Assembly (NCBI GenBank): GCA_030180135.1
Contig: CM058234.1
Coordinates: forward strand, 1,736,001 to 1,800,000
Direction of reading: 5' to 3'
Origin: Orychophragmus violaceus
Lineage: Eukaryota > Streptophyta > Magnoliopsida > Brassicales > Brassicaceae
DNA: 64,000 bases
Shown one piece after another: positions 55,122 through 64,000 of this stretch; the first letter of the stretch is position 1; the number at the start of each line of letters is the position of its first letter. Made by a program: the position numbers and the translations under genes. Below the pieces are notes generated by a model. The model saw nothing but the letters and a program-made list of their open reading frames with translations. It was not told where the DNA came from and ran no database searches.

Positions 55122-55130
55122 TTTTTATTT

Positions 55131-56679
55131 TTATAAATTCTATAAAAACAAACGAACAAAAGACCCTATCCAATCCTAATAACGTTCTTGCAATTTGCAA
55201 ACAAGTTGCAACAATAAAAATGAACTTAAAGATTCTTCTCCTTTTATGGTCTTATTACCCAAATCGTTTTGTATTATGCTTGAACAAATGCTCTTCTCTG
55301 GATTTGTTAGTCCAACGCCACACTGATCTCATGACACGTGTGCCTCATCTCAAAATATGATGTCATTTAGACTATTTTTAATATATTCATATATTTTCCA
55401 TCTAAAATAAAAGAATTCTATAATAAAAGAACAATCTTCTCTAATGTATTCTTATATTCTTGTTTTTATTAAAAAAAATTTCTCTTTAAAATTCTTTTTC
55501 TTTATTTAGTTTTAGTATATTTTCTTTATGAAAATTGCAAACAAGCCTAATTGTTTTATTTTTATAATTTTGTTATATTGTAATATTGTTTAAATTAAAT
55601 ATTTCTTTTCTTTAATAAATAAAACTACAATATATATTAGATATACGAGTTCGGTTAACTAAACCAAACCGAACCGTTTAGTTCGGTTATCAGTTAACTA
55701 AAGTATTATAGAAGTGTTAACAAACTAATCGAATTAAAATTCAGTTCGGTTCGGTTATCAGTTATTTTGATTTTAATTTATTAACTGAAACTAACTAATT
55801 TATTTCCCAAAAATCGTTTAAATTTCGATTAATTGGGTAGTTTGGTTAAATTTGGAGTCGAGATCTACTGCTTAGAGTTCTCACTTTTTTCCCTAGCCAC
55901 CAAAAGCCGAGATCTACCGCTTGCGGCGAACCATCACCTTTACCGGGATTCTCTGCTGGTGTAGTGTGTGATGGCTTGCCGTCTCTCTATTTTCTTTGCT
56001 TCATTTTTGTTTCTCTTTTGATTTTAATCTTATTTTCTCTTCTCTTTCAGGTTTACTCAATGTCGGCGCGTCATTCCTTTCGCTGGTGGTTCTGTGATGG
56101 TGCTTGGTGGGTGATGGCGTTTGATAACTTGTTGAGCCAGCGGTCTCATGTTCTCCACTGGGTTTCACATTCTTCATGTTTTGGTTCTTTCTGTTTCGTT
56201 GTTTGGCTTTTGTTCTTGATGTGGTGTTATTGCTCTCAAGAACGGTTCACCAGTAAGAGATCTTTCACTTGGTTTTTGCGGCACTAGTCGTAGTTTATCT
56301 CTTTTTCAAGCTTGGATTTTAGAAATTTGTCAATCTTAATTATCAATCTGATTTATTTATTGATGTTCAAGTTTGTCAAACGTTAGTTTCACAGAAGCTC
56401 TCTCCAGAAGATTTGACAAAGCAACTGAAGAAGAAGATCTATCCTTGTTATGAGAATTATCAAAAGATATTAAAAAGTAGAAGTCCGCCTTCTAGTATAG
56501 GATTGGGAATGTCTGATTTTCTATTTTGTTTCAGAAAAAGATCGATATGGTCTTGCTAGTGTGTCATTATCAATTGGTTTCCTTGTGCAAAGACCATTAG
56601 CTTTTCATTTTTCTTCATTTTGAGAACTTCTTATATGATGTAATATGCTCCAAATCAGATTAGTAAACAATGTTAAAAA
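55131..56679. other. Intergenic DNA right of the MULE, no supported gene
   Basis: 55170-55280 (AACGTTCTTGCAATTTGCAA, ATGAACTTAA, GATTCTTCTCC) is paralogous to 61715-61800. 55640-55850 is a tract of repeated TTCGGTT phrases. 55870-56290 has a T/C-rich segment with a splice-acceptor-like TCTTTCAG at 56044 and a short open frame, resembling a transposon leader, but no family could be assigned. Nothing else was seen. Confidence 0.4.
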
Positions 56680-57632
56680 AGCCCTATTGTTATCTTGCTT
56701 CTTAAATATCTTTTTGTTTTAAAACGTTGTTTTCAATGTTCATCTTTTTATTAAAAATAAAAATATATTTATATCTTGTTTATATTCAGCCACAAATTTA
56801 CACTCATTTTTCCAATGTTGGTTTTTTAAACAGTATTTGTGTTTTTATAAATAGAAAAATTGAAGTCAAAACCATAATCCCCAAATATTTATAGCCAAAT
56901 TTTAATTTCCATATATAAAAATACTATGTTTAACTCAAACAATTCGATGTAGAGAAGATTCAACAATTTTTACCTCACTATAAGGGCACCATTAGGAGGA
57001 TCATCATTAGCTCTTCTCCGCTACAAGATTCTCTGATATGGCTACCTGATAAATAAGGGACCTATACCACTCGATCAGGTTATAATCTAAAGACCATTGA
57101 TCACATTCACTCTTCTCCTTCGGACTTCCCATGGATGAAGAGTATATGGAATCTCAAGACTAGCCCGAAGATCAAAGATTTTCTGTGGAAACTTATTAAG
57201 AAACAATTCTCGTTAGTAGTAATTCTTTAGCTCATAAACAATACAGTAGCACCTAGATGTAAAAAGTTTTTTGATATGAATAAATTTTACATTCATTCAA
57301 AAAAAAAAAAAATCTTATGACGAGAGGAGTCCCGCCTTTTGCTTGCAAGAGATGTACTGGAGTTGAGGATGATTTGCATGTCTTTTTCTATGTCCTTTTG
57401 CAGGCCACGTTTGGGACTCAGCCCCTGTTTCTTCTTGTCCGACGGCTACCTCTGCTTCGATTCAGGCCATACTACAACAACTGGTTACATCTTCTCGGAC
57501 CTTACCTCCGACTTGACTGACCATACCGCTGTGGCCGTGGCTCTTGTGGGCCTTGTGGAAAGCTCGTAACCTGCTCTTATTTGAAGATCGAAGTATAACT
57601 TCTGCAGAAGTGATTTGTAAAGTTGTGGTTGC

Positions 57633-57788
57633 CGCCAGTGGCGGAGGTAGGTTATCTTTTCATGTGGGTCAAATTTAATTGTTTTAAAAAGATTATATAT
57701 TTAGTGCCAATTACATATAAATATATAGGCAAAAATTTAAAATTGACATGGGTCAATTGACCCTTTTGATTATGTGCTGGCTCCGCCA
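57633..57788. mobile_element. 156-bp nested element with 8-bp flanking repeats
   Basis: GTGGTTGC flanks it at 57625-57632 and 57789-57796, and the interrupted LINE frame (VVAAKEW) becomes continuous when it is removed. The ends are short inverted repeats (TGGCGGAG/CTCCGCCA). The 8-bp duplication fits a hAT-type MITE, though the exact termini are ambiguous by a few bases. Confidence 0.6.
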
Positions 57789-58316
57789 GTGGTTGCGGCT
57801 AAGGAGTGGCAGAATTCCCAAGTTTTTGCGGCTCCGAAGTTCCTCGCGGCTACTCCTCCTTTGCAGGCCATTACCAACCTCCCTCTCAGACCAGACACTC
57901 TTCATGTACACGTTGATGCTGCCTGGGACGCAACATCCAGTTCTTGTGGTCTCGGAGGTATTTTCTCCCTTACTAATGGAGGTTCTTTTCCCAACATCTC
58001 TGCTTCTCGACACTTTGTTCCATCAGCGTTCATTGCAGAAGCGCTTGCTGTACGTCTAGCTGTTATGACAGCTTCAGCTGCTAACGCACGCTCACTTATT
58101 GTTCTTTCGGATTCTCAAACAGTGGTTAAACTGTTGAAGTCCAAAGAGAGTAGAGGGGAGTTAGTCAGTATCCTATCCGACATTCTCTTCTTCAGTAACT
58201 CCTTTGAATTCGTTGATTTTGTGTTTGTTCCTCATCTTTGTAATAACTCAGCCGATTCCGTAGCTAGATCGTCTCTTGCGTTTTCTTTATCAGCTGTCTC
58301 CACGGTTGGAATGTAA
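57789..58316 (+). pseudogene. LINE RNase H (RVT_3-type) domain fragment
   Basis: The open frame ends at 58316 and encodes VVAAKEWQNSQVF followed by an RNase H fold of about 125 residues. The four acidic residues are present: DAAWD, FIAEALAVRLA, VLSDSQTVV and NNSADSVARSS. This domain closes the ORF2 of many plant LINEs. Upstream parts of the same ORF are frameshifted or interrupted, so this is a relic with an intact domain rather than a gene. Confidence 0.75.
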
Positions 58317-58631
58317 ACTCTTTAAGTTTATTAATGAATGGTTATTTACTCAAAAAAAAAACACAAACAATTCGTTGACCTTCTGAATTTGTTTATCATA
58401 TAGCATAATGCCTTTCGAGAAAGCATTAACCAAAAGAAAAGAAAATATTCATATTAAGACAGTAAATCTCGAACATCAAGATCCTTTTGTCACACTCTCA
58501 AACGCTAAAACACAAAACACGAAGGAAAAAACAATAGTTGAATATTTAAAACCATATAGTCCTCACATTAATAAAGAAAAGGCTAGTAAAATAGTTATAC
58601 TAGAACTGGATAGACTGGAACCAAAAGCTCA

Positions 58632-61302
58632 TCAGAAGCATTGGATTTTCAAACCTTTATAACCTTTAGAAAGATTCATTAGCTTGGCCACAACTGCTTC
58701 TACCTCTAACTTTTTGGTCGGAGGAAACGACGAAGTCTCAATCATCATTTTCTTAGTCACCATCTTTTGCATCACAAAATGAGAAGCTAACGCAAACTCT
58801 TCCTTATTCGAACCATTGAAATTATACATCCAAACAGTACGAACGCGGAAATCAGTTTTAGGGAACGCTTTTTCATCCTCCCACAATGTTTTATGTGCTC
58901 TGCCGTTAATAGAACATTCACCTTCTTCTTTTGGAGCATTGTTGTTCTAAAAACGAAAATATAATAAATGAAGAGAAAAATCACAAAATAACACAAAAGT
59001 CATAAATATAGCACCAAAGAAAATAATTGACATTTTTTGCATTATTTAGATTACAGAGACTTTTACAACATTATATAATTTAGGGTTTATGGTTTGTTAT
59101 TTGGAGTTTAGGGTTTATTATATAGGATTTAGAGTTTAGTATTTAAGGTTTAGGGTTGAAGTTAATTTAGCATTTATCCTTTAATAAATACTATTTTGAT
59201 GAGTTTTCCTCTTTGTTACTTTATTTGTGACAATGCATGTTTTTGTGTCATTTTAGCAATTTGCCCATAAATAAAAGAGAAGTGATAATGTGAACTTAAC
59301 CATGACATGACATGGATGTACCTTGAACAAGATCTCTAGCTTTATCATTTCGTTAGTAGCCCACATGAGCAAAACTTTCTTCAGTATCTCCACTTCGTTC
59401 GGATTAGTTAAATCTACACTCACTGATAACGATCCATGCCGTCTCATATCATCAAAGTCGCTCACCATGAGCTCATGCCAAATGCTATTTTCCTCCTAAA
59501 GTTCATATATATCATACATGTCAAACTATATTATATATTTATTTTCTAAATATCCACATTACTTCTGTTAATATGGCTTGTATGTACCTGAGCAAGATCA
59601 GATATGTTATAGCTGAGGTGAGGATAACGTTTACCACGAGAAGCCCAATAATTTTTGTTAAACCGGATGTTAGGGGCAACAAGGATGAATTTCTTCTTAG
59701 TTTTGACAATCCTAATGTCTAGAACATCTAGACAAGTAGCATACACTTCCATCCTATCAATCTTGTAAGGGAATGTTACTTGCAAGAACTTCAGATTTTT
59801 GTTATCGATCTTCAACACACCACCTTGTGTTTGAAAATCGATTTGCAACACAATAACCTCGAGGGAGGAGCAAGCTTCGAAAACTTTGCTAAGAGCCTTA
59901 GCCTGGATGACGACCATGTTTAAAAGCTTCAAGGTCTTAAGATTCCCGCAATTTCTGAAGCCACATGACCAAAATAATAAACCGAATCCACAAAGTGATA
60001 GTGAAGTGAGACTATGATGTGAAAATGCATCTGAGAGCAAGTCGAGATAATAAATTCCTTTATAAGGTCCCTTACTACCATGGATGTAGAGTCACTGTCT
60101 GGATCCAACTATCGAGCATACCATCCTTACCTTGGGATTGGTAATGCTGGATGGTGCAACTCTCTAGGTGGCCACGATGATTGTTTATAGTCTTCAATTC
60201 AGAACAGCAAAATGATTAGAATTTTTTTAAAAAATGTGCACACTGTATATATATATATATATCATATGTTATATATATGTACAAACATGTGCATACATGT
60301 AAGATAAGTTGACTATCGAAACCTATATATAGTCTTTAAGAAATGTTGTCTAGTTTGTGCATTATTTAGTCAAGTCCCAATTATATTATCAATAAAAATA
60401 TAATATAAGTTTACATTTTTGGTGATGGCATCAAAATTTATGAAATAAAAAAGTAAATTTTAGGAATCTAAAATATTTTTGGCGTGAAATACCATTATTT
60501 ATTTCGGTTGATTATAATTTATAGATTTGACGTAAAATTTTATTATCTAATACCAAAATCTCACATATTAAATAATATAATTTAAAGATATATTACTTTA
60601 AATCGCATATTATATCATATAAATTTGATTCACCGATAACATTTCTTCCACTTCAATGGTGTACCTTTTTTGTCATGAAAGATATGGTGTACTTTTTTGT
60701 TGTCAACAATGCTTATAAAAATCTAAGCCAAAGTAGGTCGGACATTTCGGTTTCCTAACGGGATTCCGAAATCCGATAGGTTATGGCTTACAAGCGAAAA
60801 TACTATGTATTTTGCTCTAGCCCTTTTAGCAAGGATGTCAGCAACTAATGTGCACAAAGATATGGTGTAGTATTAGATCTAATCCAAACATCATTTTTAT
60901 GCCGACCCATTTTGTCCATTTTGTCTATTCTTTTAATATACAAAGATTCATAAAGAAAATGATTGAAATGAAACCCTAACCAAAGAGAAATGAATAGAAG
61001 AAGAATAAACAAACCTTGGTCATTGAACTAGCCAAGTGAACAGAGACTTTGTGCCAAAGTTCCATTGGGGTTGATTCCAAGACTTTGCTCATATCTAGGA
61101 CAAGATGAGATCTCCATTTCCAAAAATCCACCCATCGTGTCGATAAAACACTTGTCTTCACCGCATCTTCAGTGGACAATCTAGAGAGGATCATTTGCAG
61201 TAGATCGTCTGGGAGTTTGCTGATCCGATCATTGTCATCGATAGAATATTTGAGCCTTTTACCTCGTGCATCAGATGGTGATGATGATGAACGTTTTGTC
61301 AT
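58632..61302 (-). pseudogene. F-box/FBD/LRR protein, unit B (frameshifted)
   Basis: The exon pattern equals that of unit A: 61302-61015 (F-box, RISKLPDDLLQMILSRLSTEDAV), 60191-59588, 59495-59322 and 58946-58632. Exon 2 is short of the 642 bp found in units A and C. Around 60093 the sequence jumps from TGACTC to TACATCCATGG, lacking 35 bp that unit C has, and the frame then meets stops. The rest of the LRR and FBD parts stays open (SLSLCGFGLLFW, WMYNFNGSNKEEFALASHF), so inactivation looks recent. Intron 3 carries a ~290-bp insertion. A shortened product starting at an internal Met near 60040 is possible but would lack the F-box. Confidence 0.82.
58978..59267. mobile_element. ~290-bp MITE-like insertion in an intron of unit B
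   Basis: The corresponding intron in unit A runs directly from AATAAATGAAAGAGAAG to the next exon. In unit B that phrase is split, and the extra DNA starts with AAAATAACACAAAAG and ends with its near reverse complement TTTTTGTGTCATTTTAG. The interior has several TTTAGGGTTT telomere-like phrases. It is noncoding; class undetermined. Confidence 0.55.
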
Positions 61303-62222
61303 GGCTATTGGATAGAAAAGGATGAGAGAAACAAAAGCGAGAGAGACTTACAATTAAGATATGAATATATATGAAAAAAAAAAAAAATTGAGAAATTAAA
61401 TACTAAAAGATAATTATTTAATTTTAGTAGTTTATTTATTTCCTCTTGACCTTCTGAGATTTGATTTTTTTTTTTTTTAGTTTGTTTCCTTTTTGGTATA
61501 TAAAATTTATTGAAATAAATTATTTTCTGTGTAAAATAAAAAGATTCCTAATTGCTTACATTATTTAATGTGCAAAAGATATGAAAAAATAGAATTAAGA
61601 TGAGACTCTAATTTTTATTAGAATTATTAATTAGGTGCATGATGTGTGACATTTTAAAGATCTACACATTTTGTGTTTTCCTTTTGGGATAATCCCATAA
61701 ATCCCAATTCTAATCAACGTTCTTGCAATTTGCAAACAAGTTGCAACATTAAAAATGAACTTAATGATTCTTCTCCTATTATGGTCTTAAGTACCCCAAT
61801 AGAACTTAATAATCCTCCTCCCCTGATCGAGGATCGTTGTGTTCAATCTAACGGCTAGGTTGCTTCGATTTTTTAATTGGAACTTGTGTGTCGGCCAAAA
61901 ACTTCATTTATATTATGGGATTTGTTGGTTATTCATTTTTTTTCATCTTCTTAAATAGTTCATGTGGTGAAAAAAATAGTTCATATATATAATAAAACAA
62001 ATAAGATAAATTGATATTAAGCCAAATAAGATAATATTGATATTAAGACAAAGTACATCTCAAACATCATGATCCTTTTGTCAAAAAAGTTCTCAAACGC
62101 TAAAACACAAAACAAGTACGAAATACAATAGTCGAAAATTTGAAACCATATAATCCTCACATTAAAAAAGAAAGGGCTAGTAAATAGTATATATTAGCAA
62201 TGACAAGAACCAAAAAAGTTCA
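61303..62222. other. Promoter of unit B and 3' flank of unit C
   Basis: 61310-61690 parallels the upstream DNA of unit A (37340-37770), and 61715-61800 parallels 55170-55280. It therefore preserves the arrangement that existed before the MULE inserted. 61930-62220 parallels the 3' flank of unit A. No gene was seen; short open frames are unsupported. Confidence 0.65.
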
Positions 62223-64000
62223 TCAGAAGTATTCAATACTCAAATCTTTGTTACATTTAGGAAGTTTCATTAGCTCGGCCACAACTTCTTCAATCTCTAA
62301 CTTTTTCATCAGAGGAAACGAGGACGTCTCGATCATCATATTCTTAGTCACAATCTTCTGCTTCATAAAATGGGATGCTAACGCAAACTCTTCCTTATTC
62401 GAACCGTCAAAATTATACATCCACATAGTACAAATGCGGAAATCAGCATTAGGGAACGGTTTTGCATCCTCCCAAAATGTTTTACGTGCTCGGTTGTTGC
62501 TAGAAAATTCACCTTCTTCTGTAAGAGCATTGTTGTTCTAAAAAAAAATATAGTAAGTGATCAGATTTGTTATCAATTCATGGGAATTTAACCATCATGA
62601 CATGGATGTACCTTGAAGAAGATCTCAAACTCTATCATTTTGTTAGTACTCCACATGAGCAAAACTTCCTTCAATATCTCCACTTCGTTCGGATCATTTA
62701 AATCTACACTCACCGATAATGATCCATGCCGTTTCATATCATCAAAGCCGCTCACCATGAGCTCATGCCAAAATCTTTTTTTATCCTACGGTTCATATAC
62801 ATGATACATGTCAAACTATATTATATAATTATTTTCTAAATATCCACATTGCTTGTGTTTAAAGGCTTGTACGTACCTGAGCAAGATTGGATATGTTATA
62901 GCTGAGGTGAGGATGACATTTTTCATCAGAAGCCCAATAATTTTTGTTAAACGGGATGTTAGGGGCAGCGAGGATGAAGTTCTTCTTAGATTTAATAAGC
63001 CTGATGTCTAGAACATCTAGACAAGCTGCATACACTTCGATCCTATCAATCTTGTTAGGGAACGTAACTTGCAAGAACTTCAAATTTTTGTTAGCGATCT
63101 TCAACACACCACCTTGTGTTTGAAAATCAATTTGCAACACAATCACCTCAAGGGAGGAGCAAGTTTCAAAAACTTTGCTAAGAACCTTAGCCTGGATGAC
63201 GACCATGTTTAAAAGCTTCAAGGTCTTAAGATTCCCGCAATTTCTGAAGCCACGTGGCCCAAATAATAATAGACCGAATCCACAAAGTGATAATGAAGTG
63301 AGACTATGATGTGAAAATGCTTCTGGGAGCAAGTCGAGATAACAAGTTCCTTTATAAGGTCCCTTACTACCATGGATGCAGTTTACAAGTGTGAGATCTT
63401 TAGTGTGTTTCACATGAGTCACTGTATGGATCCAACTTTCGAACGTACCATCCTTACATTGGGATTGGTAATGCTGGATAGTGCAACTCTCTAGGTGACC
63501 ACGATGATTCTTTATAGTCTTCAATTCAGAACACAAAATGATTAGAAATTAAGAAAAAAATGTGTACACTATATATAAATATCATATGTACAAATATCTG
63601 CATGCATGTAACATACATTGATTATCGAAACCTAACTATAGTCTTTAAGAAATGTTGTCTAGTTTGTGCATCATTAAGTTAAGTCCCAGTTATAGTATCT
63701 GTGTTATATATATATATATCAAATGTTAAATCTTTACCATTGAAAAGCCATGTGATTTTGAGTGTATATTTATTGTGTGGAGAAAAAAGCAACTCCTAAC
63801 TGCTTTCTAGATTTTCACTCATCACTTCCAAATTCCAAATATATTGATCATATTCACAGTAAACTCATTTTCAAATCCATTGATCTTATACTTCTTTTCA
63901 CAAATATATTGTTATAAGTTTTTGTTTTTATTCTCGCAAATATATAGTTTTTCTCAAAAAGTCAGTTTTATCCTTAATAATTCCTTTTAATTAATAATGA
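62223..64000 (-). CDS. F-box/FBD/LRR protein, unit C (partial; first exon beyond the window)
   Basis: Three exons are present with the same lengths as in unit A: 63518-62877 (642 bp), 62785-62612 (174 bp) and 62537-62223 (315 bp, FBD). The LRR part reads HHSLTSLSLCGFGLL, NLKTLKLLNMVV and SSLEVIVLQIDFQTQGG; the FBD part reads WMYNFDGSNKEEFALASHF. All three are open and correctly spliced in silico. The acceptor at 63519 (TTGAAG) joins to an F-box exon expected a few hundred bases beyond 64000. It is most similar to unit B, from which it differs by having the 35 bp lost there. Predicted SCF adaptor. Confidence 0.78.

Larger units (their letters stand above)
37854..55130. mobile_element. 17.3-kb Mutator-like element (MULE) with multigene cargo
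   Basis: A perfect 9-bp direct repeat TTTTTATTT lies at 37854-37862 and 55122-55130, the target duplication length of Mutator elements. The element (37863-55121) starts GAGAAAAGGC and, on the other strand, GGGCAATTCGC, fitting the GRGNAA-type MULE terminus. About 110 bp at each end are diverged inverted copies sharing GGCAC, TGGCA, CTCCG/ATCCG, AGCATTT and GGG landmarks. It encodes a MuDR-type transposase (+) and a DUF1985/Ulp1-like protein (-). Its cargo is an E2-like protein (+), a GRF zinc-finger protein (+) and two F-box-like proteins (-). DNA left of 37854 and right of 55130 together match a continuous region at 61640-61800, confirming insertion. Confidence 0.88.
56936..58374 (+). mobile_element. 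5'-truncated LINE with RNase H domain, itself hit by two small insertions
   Basis: An 11-bp target duplication CAAACAATTCG lies at 56936-56946 and 58364-58374, with a poly(A) tail just before the right copy. The insertion splits the duplicated FBD 3' flank at a point that is continuous near 19605. Coding remnants start with a reverse-transcriptase zinc-binding part (GTYTTRSGYNLKTIDHIH..., WNLKTSPKIKDFLWKL, about 57050-57200; then PPFACKRCTGVEDDLHVFF near 57330) and continue with RNase H. A ~90-bp A-tailed fragment interrupts at about 57222-57313, and a 156-bp element at 57633-57788. The element is dead. Confidence 0.8.

Noticed and set aside
55964..56287. 107-codon frame rich in Trp, Phe and Cys
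   Set aside because: No homologue recognised; composition and context look like a T/C-rich transposon leader, not a protein gene.

Overview
This is plant nuclear DNA from a Brassicaceae species close to Arabidopsis. All genes are intron-containing, the intergenic DNA is AT-rich, and four adjacent single-copy genes (ARP7, PBF1, a DUF1499 gene and PAT14) match, from my recollection, the consecutive A. thaliana loci At3g60830 to At3g60800. They are followed by an F-box/FBD gene, as at At3g60790. The heavy transposon load suggests a relative rather than A. thaliana itself.

Layout. 1-4285 is AT-rich DNA without a supported gene; it holds a tandem duplication, a long inverted repeat dense in GTCCA motifs and a second duplication. 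4286-10611 is a Helitron. 10860-18361 is the conserved host block: ARP7 (-), PBF1 (+, sharing a bidirectional promoter with ARP7), a plastid-type DUF1499 protein (-), tRNA-Lys(CTT) (+) and PAT14 (+). 18590-19390 is a ~155-bp tandem repeat. 19888-64000 is an expanded F-box/FBD cluster in three duplicated units (A, B, C), all on the minus strand, heavily invaded by transposons.

Unit A (19888-37339) has intact exons, but its first intron is about 15.9 kb because a small Helitron (21378-36002, minus) landed in it and a young, apparently complete Athila-type LTR retrotransposon (22031-35543) then landed inside that Helitron. A Harbinger-type MITE lies in the same intron. Unit B (58632-61302) is a pseudogene, and a 5'-truncated LINE sits downstream of it. 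Unit C runs off the window.

The most interesting object is 37863-55121. It is a 17.3-kb Mutator-like (MULE) transposon bounded by a perfect 9-bp target duplication, inserted into F-box-cluster DNA whose two halves still match a contiguous paralogous stretch at 61640-61800. It encodes a complete MuDR-type transposase and a DUF1985/Agenet-like/Ulp1-like protein related in layout to Kaonashi ULP and VANDAL VANC proteins. It also carries unusual cargo: an E2-fold protein lacking the catalytic cysteine, a GRF zinc-finger membrane protein and two tandemly duplicated F-box-like proteins. Its noncoding DNA holds a 12-copy hairpin-containing tandem array, tRNA-promoter-like modules and a strongly over-represented 8-mer TTCCTRAA. 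I infer, but cannot prove, that this is a transposon with its own ubiquitin/SUMO-themed host-interaction set and possibly a VANC-like anti-silencing target motif.
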